From: Pyropia yezoensis
Lineage: Eukaryota; Rhodophyta; Bangiophyceae; Bangiales; Bangiaceae
Direction: 5' to 3'
DNA length: 64,000 bases
NCBI GenBank assembly: GCA_009829735.1
Contig: CM020619.1
Span: forward strand, 6,030,083 to 6,094,082
In this document: piece after piece, positions 50,543 to 60,410 of the stretch
Position numbering within the stretch: the stretch's first letter is position 1
Layout: each line of letters opens with the position of its first letter
Translations under genes and position numbers: made by a program
Notes under the pieces: model-generated
The model's input: only the letters and a program-made list of their open reading frames with translations
What the model was told of the DNA's origin: nothing
Database searches by the model: none

Positions 50543-52258
50543 AGGAGGCATCCACCCCGACGCTGCTGCTTCCAGCTCATCACCGGCGCAGTCCCTGCCG
50601 CCGCACCCGCAGGCCCGGAAAGTCGCTGTCGCAGCACTTCCCTTCTTTCACGCCAGCACCCCCCAGGGACCACCCCAGCGCCTGCAAGCAGCCACCGCGA
50701 AGCTCACCCGGACGCACGTAGCCCCCGCACCACACTTCAGACTCCAACCCGCTCCTTGTTCGCGCCCTCAGCCAGCGCTCTCTCCTGTCTGGGGCCGGGC
50801 GGCGTCTTTCCTGTCTGGGGCAGGGCGGCGTCGCCAGCCCCCCCCCTCTTTCACAGTACTGATCTGATTCCGATGGCGCTTTGGCGAGCGGTGCCCGCAG
50901 CGGGCGCCGCCCCCCCTGCCCGTTGCGACAGTTGATCAGTGGCGGAAGCCGTCCGGCGGCGGCAGCCCGGCGGCAGCGCGGTACTGGCGCCCCGCGCCCC
51001 CCCACCCCGTCCGACGGCGGCAACCCGGCGGCGGCGTCGTACTAGCGCCCCACGCCCCCCCACGCACATGGCAGCTCCGGGCCCCCCCCAGGGGTGCCTT
51101 GCTCACATGTGCAAAATGCACGCGGCTTCGTATAAAATACGGCGTGCATAACCCGAGCAGTCTTAGTGGTCGCAAAAGCCACCTTACATAGAGAATGGGC
51201 CAATAGACTGGCTCGCACACAGCGCCCGTATCCATCTCTCGCCACACAACGCGGTCAATCTGTGTGAGAAAAGCCCCGCGACCAGGTCTCGCGTGGCGAG
51301 GTCGGATCCCCCCCCCCCCCTCTGGAGAGGCCGTACGGGGGCCTTCGGCACGGATTCCGTGCCGATCTAGCGTGCCGAAGGGCCTCTATGGCCTGGATTG
51401 GCCGCCGTTCCAGGCCGTATGGGCACTTCATGGTTACGTGCCGGCGAATGGTCACGGTTCCTTTACGTCGTGTTAGGGCGACAACAAGCGTGGCTGCTTC
51501 GCATAAAGCTTCGCTCATAATTATTCCAATCTGTAAGAGAACGAGACTTACATCGTCGATTTCTAACTATCGACCAACTCTCGGCACCCGCGCGTGACAC
51601 GTTGGCCATGCCTGTTGGCACTTCAGCGGTGCACGCTCACCGCCACGGTACGCGCTGCCCCGCCAACATGGGCGATGGAGCATGCCGACGAACCTTGACG
51701 GGGCTCCGCGCTCGTGTCCATTTCTTGTTCGGTTTGCGCGAAACCGTTTCCTCCGCATCCCCCTCCTTCTTTATCCCGCCCTGTTTCGTCCTGCTGCGAT
51801 TGTTGCTGCTTCTGCTTGCGCAACACATGGTGTCCTCTGGTTGTGCGCTGGCAACGACCACATCTGTGTCTACCCCCGCTGGCGCGTCGGTATCTTCTCG
51901 GGTGAAGTGCGTCTGGTTGCGGCCATTGGGAGGGCGCGGTCAAGAGACCGTATTGCCGTTGGCAAGACACGTGGCGGCCTGCTAGGTGCGTTTCTCGTGG
52001 TGGTGTTTGTGTCTGCTCTTCTGACCAGAAATAGGTTGCTGAGGAGGACATCGGCCGCCCGCTGATGTGTGCTTGGTGAGCGCTTGACGGCCGTGGAGCG
52101 ACATCTAACGAAAGGTTCTTCAGTCGACGCGTGGGATGCTGTTACTTTTCTCTCTCCTCCTGCACTCCTGTGTGCTTTCTTTTTTCTCTCGCTTTCTTGT
52201 CGTGTTGTGCTTCATCAGCAGGACTGAGGTTGGCCGTTCCGGATTGAACTCTTTCGTC
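50543..52258. other. Intergenic, repeat-rich DNA before the nuclease-kinase gene
   Basis: Contains a 26-bp duplicate (CCTGTCTGGGG-type) near 50787-50833, a ~58-bp two-copy repeat at ~50950-51066, a C run near 51310 and the palindrome at 51341-51381. A 127-codon plus frame (51682-52065) with one hydrophobic segment (GGLLGAFLVVVFVSALL) is possible but unsupported. Confidence 0.45.
51341..51381. repeat. Nested TTCGGCAC palindrome
   Basis: TCGGCACGG (51345-51353) pairs with CCGTGCCGA around ATT, and GCCTTCGGCACG also faces CGTGCCGAAGGGC (51371-51383), so two nested inverted repeats share one left arm. The 9-bp arms equal those at 1537-1559. Confidence 0.65.
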
Positions 52259-53965
52259 ATGGCGTCGGCGTCGGCGTCTAGACTGGACCAGGCGTCGGTT
52301 TGGACGCTTATTGAAACGGCTAGTGCCAGTCAGCAAGACCTGGAACGTGAGGTCAAGGACTTGACCCAGCGCAAGGTTAGACTTTCCAGCCGAGCCCAGG
52401 CGGCAGAGTTGACGGACGTGGAACGTGCTGCCGCTCTCAAGGATTGCATAGCTGACCTGGAATACGCACGACAGTTGCTGCTCCTCAAGGAGACGACGAT
52501 GGGTGAATTGGCGCGGCGGCTGCCGATGGTGTCGACGATGGTGCAGCTGCGCCAGGAGCCGGAGCTCGCTCCAGTGTCCCACACGCTCTATCGCTCCCTC
52601 CGGCCCAAGACCCTGGTTGTCATCCCATCCCCGACGACAGAGGCAGCGCTGCTGAAGGCGCCGTTTGGTCACTTTATGCCGGAGACTCCGCTGACCATCG
52701 AAACAGACCTGACTTCTGAATACTACAAGTCCTTTGGCAAGCGACCTGACGAGTACACGGCGGGGCTCGAGGCTGCCTATGTTGAGAAGTGCGTTGACTA
52801 CTTGCCGAAGGGCACCGTCAAGGTTGGCAACAGTGGAGCATCCGGCAAGATGACAGCTAAGCGTCTGTACCCGGCGCGTGGCGGTCGAAATCCACCTTTT
52901 GTACGTCTTCCATGGAACTGTTATCCTGAGCTGGCTGTACGGAGCGAGCGCGGCTACCCTGGCTTCAACGGGGAACTCAAGTCGCTCCCACCTGTCGCGT
53001 GGGATGAGGCCTTGACGTACGTCTGCATCAGCATGATGGACAGCCTGTTTCCTGTGAGCGAAGGATATGACGTGTACCACTTTCAGCCGCCGCGTGGCTA
53101 CAGTCTCTTGGCTGTGGCTGCCAACGGTTTCTTCGCCGTCGTCGAGTGGGTCGCCAGGCTTTACATCACGCCCCTTACGAACCCGTTCACCCTTGGATCG
53201 GCGCAGCACAAGGCTGCCGTCAACCAGCTCGAGATGACAAAGGTTGAGGAGTGGATTGAACTGGATGTCAGGCAGGCGTGCATGTCATCCATGCGCCCTG
53301 AAAACGCCCCTGAGGGTGAAGCGCAATTTGTTTGGTCGACGTCCCCGGCTGAGCTGTTGGTGAAGTCCGAAGCCGGTGTGGTCAAGCAGCTTGGTAACCA
53401 GTTTTTCAAGATCATCACCTACAAGGCGTTTGGCCATCTTGGCGACCACGTTGCTGCTCATCAGTTTCGTCACTTGCATCGAGTGTACGCGAAGTACACC
53501 CAGATGTTCACTGGCGCATCTGGGGGGGGCGCGGGCCAGCTCCCCCGGGCTTTGGTGTCGGCGCAGCTGCTCTACGGTGCCTTCTCTGTGTTGGTGCACA
53601 TGCCCTTTGTCCGCGGCCGACTGGCGACCGACAAGGAGCTTGACGAAGACGGGCCAGTGCTGCGACAGGTTGCTGTCGCTATGGCATGGCTCGCGCGTCG
53701 CGGTTTGCTCTACTGCGACGTGCGTGCCCCGAATGTCATCGTGACGGGCGAGGACGGGGGTGCAGTCGCGCACCTGGTTGACTACGACGACATGGCCATC
53801 GTGGCATCCGGTACGGTGGGGAGTGCGGACGCCCTTGTCCAAAAGTTTCGGGAAGACGCCAAGTCCCGTGACGTGCCGGACATTTCGGGGGAGGTCGCGG
53901 GTCGCCCTGCGCTCTGCCGGCTGTTAGACCCGCTGCTCAAGGTGAGTGTGGCTGAGGAGGAGTGA
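52259..53965 (+). CDS. Crinkler-like nuclease (REase fold) fused to a kinase-like domain
   Basis: 568 residues from ATG 52259 (MASASASRLDQ). The frame also opens at 52136 with a hydrophobic stretch that may be leader DNA rich in pyrimidines or a real signal. A coiled-coil head (~15-85, DLEREVKDLTQRKVRLSSRA) precedes a restriction-endonuclease-like domain with the E-x-K motif NGELKSL (E239/K241), then EALTYVCISMMDSLFP and FFAVVEWVARLY. The C-terminal half is kinase-like: LLYCDVRAPNVIV carries the catalytic-loop Asp (487) and Asn (492), and LVDYDDM stands for the DFG motif (D508). REase-kinase pairs are typical of the CR/Crinkler effector class found in oomycetes, fungi, algae and other eukaryotes. 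The N-terminal P-loop module of many CR proteins is not seen. Target unknown. Confidence 0.68.
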   Translation: MASASASRLDQASVWTLIETASASQQDLEREVKDLTQRKVRLSSRAQAAELTDVERAAALKDCIADLEYARQLLLLKETTMGELARRLPMVSTMVQLRQEPELAPVSHTLYRSLRPKTLVVIPSPTTEAALLKAPFGHFMPETPLTIETDLTSEYYKSFGKRPDEYTAGLEAAYVEKCVDYLPKGTVKVGNSGASGKMTAKRLYPARGGRNPPFVRLPWNCYPELAVRSERGYPGFNGELKSLPPVAWDEALTYVCISMMDSLFPVSEGYDVYHFQPPRGYSLLAVAANGFFAVVEWVARLYITPLTNPFTLGSAQHKAAVNQLEMTKVEEWIELDVRQACMSSMRPENAPEGEAQFVWSTSPAELLVKSEAGVVKQLGNQFFKIITYKAFGHLGDHVAAHQFRHLHRVYAKYTQMFTGASGGGAGQLPRALVSAQLLYGAFSVLVHMPFVRGRLATDKELDEDGPVLRQVAVAMAWLARRGLLYCDVRAPNVIVTGEDGGAVAHLVDYDDMAIVASGTVGSADALVQKFREDAKSRDVPDISGEVAGRPALCRLLDPLLKVSVAEEE

Positions 53966-54458
53966 GACGAAGGGTTGTGGCCGCGTGGACCAGGGGTTGT
54001 CAAGCGTGTATTGGTCAAGCATGTACGCGCGTATTTTAAGTGCGTGTCTGCGTCAAGCAGGCGATTTTTTTTTGCTTTTTTCCGATATACGATCGGCAAT
54101 TACATGTCATCTAAGTGCGTATTTGTAATACGCATGTTCAAAGACTTCAAGCGTATTTTGAAAGAATACGCTGACTGACAAATCTTCGTCATCGGTACGC
54201 CCTTGGCCCGACGGCGAGCGTGTCCGTCTGACACCAGTTTTTCGCAACTCTCTCATGAGAGCAGCTTCTGATACCCCGTTTTTTCTTTTTTTTTTAAACA
54301 TGAACGAGCTCCGCAGCTTCTCAAGAGCTCATACGTCTTCTCTGTTTCTACGAGGGCCGGTTCATTGTTTTTCCATAAATGTACGCGCTTTGGGCGGGGG
54401 ACACCAGTTCTTCGCAACTCATTCTCATATCAGAAGTGCGTCCAGGACGGCCCTTACA
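53966..54458. other. Intergenic, AT-richer DNA
   Basis: Several T runs (near 54065 and 54285) and GCGTATTT-type words (54030, 54117, 54151) repeated in both orientations. No gene seen. Confidence 0.5.
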
Positions 54459-55625
54459 GTAAGGTTGGCATATACCGATCGGTACGACTTTTCGTTACCG
54501 ATTACCGAACGGTATACCGATTTACCGATACCGTATCGGTATGTCGGTACGGTAAATTTGAGAATAATTTTTTTTCGCACTGCGTTCCATCGAAGCACAG
54601 CGGCGACTGGGGTGGCGGAACTACATAAGCTGAGGCTGCTTCCGTCGGCCACTCGGCCAGCGCAACCGGACCGACTCGGACCCGAGCAACAGTACCCCAC
54701 GGGGTGGCCATCCCTTTACCAGAGTTTTACATGTACGTCGAGCCCCACCAACTAGTGCTCACGCATCAAGGAACACATATCCACTACAAACTGCTCTCCC
54801 ACGACTCTGCCAACAATGTCACGCAAGGGGAACTTGGCAGCGCGGAAGTTGCGTAATCGCCACACGACCTCTTGGGGATACCCAGGTACATCAGTAGCTG
54901 GCAGTGGGCACGCGAGCTCCGGCAGCGCAGGCACAGTGAAGTCAAATGCCATGAATGCTGGCACCTCTCCGCGCGGGTCGTGGATTGTCGCCTCGTCTAC
55001 CGATGGCGCGCAGCCTCACAGGTCACGCAGTACGCTACCCAGTAGTTCGAAGCCCGTCCATCGCTGCGCACATGCCGCTCGTTTGTCCGCCGAAACGCCT
55101 TCCAAATAGACATCGTCGTGGTCGGCATGGTGAGGAGAGCAGGGGGGTTTAATAAGAGCGCGTTGATGGAGAGAGGAGGGCACGTGGTCGTGTGTAGAAC
55201 GAAGGAGGCGGTGCTGCCCGGTACGGGCACGAAGTGCGGCACTGCACGGAGCGCGCAGTCTCCCTCGTCGCAGGAACGCCAGCCTGTACGGGGAGCTATC
55301 CGGTCAGAGCCTCCGCTAACCGCCGCGTTCCTTGTTGGACCTGTCGCTGCCGCTGCCCAGTGACTGTGCCACGCGTGGCCAGGGGGCCAGCTAGTGTGGG
55401 GCGGTATGCTAGACGAGCGTGCCCTGTGCGCTGCGGAACGTATGTGCCCCAGCCAACTGCTCAGGCCGAATCGAGGTCTCAGCTCTCATGATTTTAAGTA
55501 CCTAATTCATCACCGTACCGAATGATACCGACCTGTGAGGAAACGGAGCTTACCGATTACCGATCGAGATACCGATATTTACCGAATGCGTTTACCGACC
55601 GAATTTACCGACTTGCCAACCTTAC
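54459..55625. mobile_element. hAT-like DNA transposon derivative with TACCGAT subterminal repeats
   Basis: Ends GTAAGGTTGGCA (54459-54470) and TGCCAACCTTAC (55614-55625) are perfect 12-bp inverted repeats. Both subterminal ~100-bp regions are packed with TTACCGAT / ATCGGTAA words in opposite orientation, as in many hAT elements. TTACAG lies just outside the right end and overlaps the left end, so the target duplication is unresolved. Internal DNA has a BED-like fragment on the minus strand. 1.17 kb is too short for a full transposase, so it is non-autonomous. Confidence 0.65.
54752..55242 (-). pseudogene. BED-type zinc-finger fragment of a hAT-like transposase
   Basis: The upstream frame (from 55242) contains SIWKAFRR...SNYWVAYCVTCEAARH, the W...W-x-A-x-C-x2-C pattern of a BED finger, the usual N-terminal DNA-binding domain of hAT transposases. 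It stops, and a second frame (to 54752) continues with EVVWRLRNFRAAKFPLRDIV. No RNase-H-fold catalytic core is present. Consistent with an internally deleted element. Confidence 0.45.
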
Positions 55626-55825
55626 TTACAGACTGACCCCGAAAAAACTTGATAGTATTTGCGTCATTGACCAATAGAAGCGACCGCAGCGTGACGTGCT
55701 GAGACCTTCTTCGTCTCGCGAGTGTGTTTGGCACAGCCTGCTCGCCGTAGCATCCAACGGCGGACAAGTCGCGCCGCGGCCAACGCACCTCTGACCGCGA
55801 CACGACGCGCGGTTGCGAAGCGCCG

Positions 55826-56709
55826 ATGGCCTCCGCGGCCGTCGTTGCGTCTCGCCCCGCCGCGCCGGGTGCGACGCTCGCGGCGGTGGCGGCCGCGTCG
55901 GCGAGGAGGGGGCTGGCGGAGGCCACCCTCCTGGGCGTGGCGGGGCGGGGGGGGGGGGTGGGCGCCTGGGCCAGCGGCACCGGCGCCGCGGGCCTGGTGG
56001 GCGCCGCGTGGTACGCCGGGGGGGGGGTGGTGGGGGGGGCCTTCGCCATGCCGTTTGTGCTGGGGGGGGTGTTTGGGTGGCTGTGGTGGGGGGGAGGGGG
56101 GCTCCGCCGCGCGGGGGGGGGGGGGGGGGGGGGGCTCGCGGCGTATGCCCTCTTGGACAAGGACGACGCGCCGCTGATGGAGGAGGAGGGGAGGGGGGGG
56201 GGGCGGCGGCGGCGGCGGCGGCGGCGGCGACGGCGGGAGAGGGGATGGGGCGGCGGCCGCGGCAGCATCGGCCGACGTGGAGGGCGAAGGGGGAGGCTTG
56301 GCGGGGCGCAGCACCCCGCCACCCGCCGCTGCGCGTTTTGGGGGCGGCACCCTCGACCCCGGCGGGGGTGGTGCCTCCCCCCCCCTCCCCCCCCTTCACC
56401 CATCGGCGTCGACGTCGTAACTGCGGCCGCCGCGAGGGGCGGTGTCGCCGCGCAGCGGCGGCGGCTACGGCGGAGACGGCGGCGGCGGTGGCGGCGGTGA
56501 CGGGAACGGGTGCGGCGGGTCCCCCACGCGGCAGCTGGGGGCGGCGCCCCCCCCACCGCCCTGCTGGCGGCAGCTGGCGGGCCCCCTCTTTTAGGGCTTG
56601 GTGCTGCCGCTGGAGTTGGTCTACCTCGCCGAGTATACGGTGAATCAGGGGGTGCTCCCGGTGCTGGACGTGCTGCCGGGGGGGGCTGCCGCAGGCGGGA
56701 GGGAGGCGA

Positions 56710-56744
<35 letters not shown>

Positions 56745-57418
56745 ACCGATGCCACCGCCACCGCCGCCGCCGCCGCAGCCGCCGGCACGGCCTTCTCCGC
56801 CGCCGCCGACGCCGCCGCCACTGCCGCTGCCACCGTGCCTGGCGGCAGCCTTGTGGGCGCCGCGGGGGTGCCCCCCGCCCCTTCCTCCCCCCCCCCCTTC
56901 AACTGGCGTCAGGCGCCACCTTTTTCCATCGCCCCCCCATCGCCGCCCCCCGGTACGTGCAGCTGTCGCTCGTTTACCAGGTGGCGGTGTTTGCCGGCCG
57001 CTCCTCCCGGGGCCAGACGCGCCCCCCCCCCCTCTACGGCCTCGCCGCGATGCAGGCGGCGATTGCGGCGGCGCTCACCGCCCTCGCCGCGGGCTGGGTG
57101 CCTGGCGGCGCCGGCAGCAGCAGCGTCGGCGGCGGAGGCGGCGGCTTGAGGAGCGCCGTGGCTGTCGGCGGCGGCGGCGGGTGGCTGCATCCATGGGCGG
57201 TGACCGCCCTCGTGGCCTCGGAGGGCCTCGTCGGCGGCGGCGCGTACGTGCACGCGTTTGCGGGGGTGTCGGCGTGGGCCACCGCCGTCGACGGGCGCGT
57301 GCGCGAGTGGGCCCTGGGGGTGGTGTCTTCGGGGGACGCCGCGGGTATCGCCGCGGCAAGCCTGATGGACGTGTGGCTCAAGTGTGCCCTCCGCCTGCGG
57401 GCGGGAGTTGGATGCTAT
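55826..57418 (+). pseudogene. CLN3-like: CLN3 (battenin) family homologue, N-terminally truncated, frame-broken or multi-exon
   Basis: Three blocks match the CLN3 lysosomal/vacuolar membrane family in order. Block 1, ~55826-56190: GLAEATLLG ... WASGTGAAGLVGAAWYAG. Block 2, 56595-56690, after a good splice acceptor CTCTTTTAG: LPLELVYLAEYTVNQGVLP. Block 3, ~56951-57415: LSLVYQVAVFAGRSSRG ... ASEGLVGGGAYVHAFAG ... DAAGIAAASLMDVWLK. CLN3 proteins are multi-pass membrane proteins of the lysosome or vacuole. Blocks 1 and 3 share a frame and block 2 is in another; long Gly/Ala/Pro and G-run stretches lie between. The first third of the family (first membrane helices) is not found upstream, where the hAT-like element ends at 55625. 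It may be a truncated copy, or intact with introns and homopolymer errors. Confidence 0.6.
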
Positions 57419-58059
57419 ACGGGGAGGAGGGGGGGGGGGGAAGGAGGCGCGCGGGCTCCGTGCGCCGTCGCCCGCGTGCCTGCCTTTCTAGGAGGCGCGC
57501 GGGGGGGGTGGGCTCTTCCCTTCCCCACCCCCCTCCCCCCGGCCGTCGTTGGTGGTGCGGATGCCAACGCCAGCGTCCCCTCTGTTCCCCCCCCTCCCCC
57601 CGGCCGTCGCTGGTGGTGCGAATGCCAACGCCAGCGTCCCCTCTGTTCCCCCCCCTCCATGCGGGGGGCGGCACGTCCACTGGGCGGGCACCCTCACGAC
57701 CACCCGCGTGCTGCCGGTGCTGCCGCCGCCATCGCCGGGGACGACCGACCCGCAGGTGAAGTGGGTAGGGGACTGGGGTGGTGGGGGGGTGTGGGGGGCT
57801 GGGGGTTGTCTCTTTGACGGCTGCGCCTAGTGGGGGGGGGAAGGGGGGGGGTGGCACCCGGAAGCCTTTTTTTTCGGGGGGGGGGGGGGGGGCGTCTGGA
57901 GGGGCAGCCGTCGCCGGCCCAACCGGCGGGCGTTCGCCTGGCCGTCCCGTCTGTGTTCCCACTCTTATTTTTCTTTATTTTTTTTCTTCCTTCCGTAGCC
58001 CGCCGTCCCCTGCCGTTTCCCTCGGATGGACAGGTGCGCGCCAAAGAGTGGCACCGCCG
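57419..58059. other. DNA between the CLN3-like gene and the convergent unknown gene
   Basis: G/C-run rich. A candidate exon end CCGCAG/GTGAAG (~57752) and a strong pyrimidine-tract acceptor TTCCTTCCGTAG (57998) could delimit an intron and a short last exon of the CLN3-like gene. A 61-bp tandem duplication lies at 57534-57655. Confidence 0.35.
57534..57655 (+). repeat. Tandem duplication, 61-bp unit, two copies
   Basis: Both copies read CCCCCCGGCCGTCG, TGGTGGTGC, ATGCCAACGCCAGCG and TCCCCTCTGTTCCCC in the same order, with two or three substitutions between them. Confidence 0.8.
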
Positions 58060-58762
58060 TCATAGAAGCTTGTGGTGCAGCGGGCAATCCAGTGTCTCTC
58101 TAAAGAGGATGGGGGAGGGGGAGGGCAGCTCTTGGGCACGGGTACCGCCCGTTCCTGGCGACCACTGCAGGCGGGCGGTGACGACCGCCGGCTCCGTCGC
58201 GTTGCCCACCCACCCGTGGGCGGTCGCCGCCGCCGACGCGGCCGTCCCCCCCGTGCCCACGGGCAGGGGCACCCCAAACGTCGCCACGCAGTCGGCGGCG
58301 TAGGCGGCGCCGTCGAGGCGCGCCAGCGCCCACACAAAGGCCGCGTCGAGGGGGGGGACGGGCGGCGGGCCTGCCACCCCCCCCCCCCGCCTCGGCCGAC
58401 AGCGCCACCCACGGCGCCCGCTCCTCTGCGCTCTCCCGCCACCCCCGCTCGGCCACCACGGCCGTGGCAGTGTCGGCCTTCCGGCTGGCGGCGGCCGTGG
58501 CGGCGGCGACGAGGCCGTCGGCCGCCGCCGCGCCCCCGGGGGTGCCCGTCAGGGAAATGACGCCCGGCGCCGCCAGGTGCGCCGCGTACATGGGGAGGAA
58601 GACGGTCTTGTAGCGGAGGAGCGCGGCCTCCAGGCCGACACCCGACCACAGGGCGCCCATCGTGCCGTCGACGCGGATGAGGAGGGTGCGGAGGGCGGCC
58701 GCGGCGGCGGGGAGGCCCACCGCCCAGGGAGGGAGGGGGTCGAGGGGGGAGGGGAGCTTCAT
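58060..58762 (-). CDS. Unknown protein, one homopolymer frameshift
   Basis: Starts at ATG 58762 in a strong context (GCCGCCATGAAG). The first part (~125 codons: MKLPSPLDPLPPWAVGLP ... LLRYKTVFLPMYAAHLAAPG ... ERAPWVALSAEAG) runs into a G12 tract (plus-strand C run 58377-58388). The adjacent frame then continues (PPLDAAFVWALARLDGAAYA ... ATAHGWVGNATEPAVVTARL) to the stop at 58060. Both halves look ordered, so I treat the tract as a miscounted homopolymer (or small indel) and the locus as one gene of ~230 residues. It converges on the CLN3-like gene. No family recognised. Confidence 0.5.
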
Positions 58763-59490
58763 GGCGGCTTGGGGGGGGGCGGGGGGGGGTGGCGGGGTGC
58801 CTCGGCCGCGCGCGGCTGCGGGCCGGCGGGGGTCGAAAAGCGCGGGCGGAGCGACGGGGTGGGGGGGGTGCCGGACGACCCCGCGCCCGCGCGGGGCAGC
58901 CGCCGCGTGGGCGCCTTGGCAGCGCAGGGGTCGCGCAGGTGCCAGGCGCGGCGGCCGGCGGCGACGGCGGCAGCGGCGACGGCGGCCTGCCGGGGGTGTG
59001 GGGCGCGGGCGTCGGCGGCGGCGGCGGCCGCCGCGCCGGTGCACCCGTGCGCACGTCACGTGCCGCACGCGCGGTGGGGGCCCCAGCGTGCGCGCGGGCG
59101 AGCCCTGTCGGCGGCCGCGCCCGCGCGTGGGTGGACGAGTGGGAGAAGGTCAGGCCCGGCGCTCACCCCCAGCACGGGTCGGAGCACTTGTGCCCCGCGC
59201 CCATCCGCTTGACGCACGTCGTCGCGCCCCGGCTGTTGCGCGTACACACCTCAGCGACAGATACCTCAGCAGGTGCCCAACCGCCGCCCGCCGGGCCGGG
59301 GTGGACCCCCTGAACCACATGGCGTCGAGCGCCAGCGCGGTTGCCCAGCGAGGGACGCGTCGCACCTCCACAAATGACCCTCACCGCCCTTCCCATCCCT
59401 GCCCACCGGCTCTTGTGTCGCAGCAGCCCCAGGACGTGCACCAACAGACATCCAAACCCCACCTACACCTCCTCACCCCCTCCCCACCCT
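58763..59490. other. GC-rich DNA upstream of the unknown gene
   Basis: Dense GGC/GCG low complexity; every frame is Arg/Ala/Gly/Pro-rich. No supported gene. Confidence 0.45.
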
Positions 59491-59780
59491 ACCCGCACTA
59501 CCACCACAAAGAAGATGAGAAAAAAGACGAGCACCTGGCGTGCAGAGGCGCACCAGCCTCACCCCGCACAACCCCCCACGCTACCCACACTACCACCACA
59601 AAGAAGATGAGAAAAAAGACGAGCACCCGGCGTGCAGAGGCGCACCAGCCTCACCCCGCACAACCCCCCACGCTACCCACACTACCACCACAAAGAAGAC
59701 GAGAAAAAAGACGGGCACCCGGCGTGCAGAGGCGCACCAGCCTCACCCCGCACAACCCCCCACGCTACCCGCACTACCCC
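59491..59780 (+). repeat. Minisatellite, exact 92-bp period, three copies plus a partial fourth
   Basis: Equivalent points (CACTACC) at 59496, 59588, 59680 and 59772 are each 92 bp apart. Each unit contains CACAAAGAAGATGAGAAAAA, GGCGTGCAGAGGCGCACCAG and CCTCACCCCGCACAAC. Copies differ at only a few bases, so the expansion is recent. The period is not a multiple of three, so it is not a protein repeat. Confidence 0.92.
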
Positions 59781-60360
59781 CTCTCCCCGATCCCAGACGT
59801 CTCCATACTAGCTCATGCAGCTCCGTGAAGCGCTGGGTGTGGGCGTCGATGGAGCGGGGCCGGTGGGGAGGCGTGTCAGGGTGCTAAACGGAGACGAGGA
59901 CTGTGACCCGACACGTGCGTTTCGCACGACGACCCGAGCCCACCTGGACGACCGGCCGCACTGACTTGGGTGGCGGCGGTGGTGACCCAAAGCGTATGCA
60001 CGCGACCACCCAGTCAAAAGTGACCCAAAGGCCATGCAGGCGAAGACCCGGCCGGTGGGCCGATCCCTACGATCGTTGGACGCCTGCCAGTCGGTCGACA
60101 GCTGGAGTCCTCTGGCGGATCTGGAGCAGTCGTGACACAGAAGCATATTTATAACCGAAATTATACCCACGTACGGATTTCGCTCGGAAGAGACATGCGC
60201 TACGAGGGGCTCTGGGGGGGGGGGGTGTAGGGAAAAGAGCAAGTACGCCATGCCGAGAGTGTGCCGGTGAAACAGGCAACTGGCAACGGAAATGAGGTCT
60301 CCTTCATGGGGGCATCACAGCCCTGTGCAGCACGCACCCAAACAGAGGCGGGAAGGTAGC

Positions 60361-60410
60361 AGTAACTGCAGTTACTAAAGCAGCTGATAAAAAAGGGAAC
60401 AGCTGTTCCC
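60361..60410. promoter_or_regulatory. Two perfect 16-bp palindromes
   Basis: AGTAACTGCAGTTACT (60361-60376) and GGGAACAGCTGTTCCC (60395-60410) are each exact self-complements, and CAGTAACTGCA recurs at 60419-60429. Dimer binding sites or a small structured element are possible. They lie ~550 bp upstream of the SET gene. Confidence 0.5.

Noticed and set aside
55813..59060. Many long Arg/Gly/Pro-rich ORFs on both strands
   Set aside because: Driven by G/C runs lacking stops; only frames with family signatures or a strong start context were kept.
49708..59780. Possible CRISPR-like arrays
   Set aside because: Both arrays are head-to-tail minisatellites whose whole unit repeats; there are no unique spacers, and the genome is eukaryotic.
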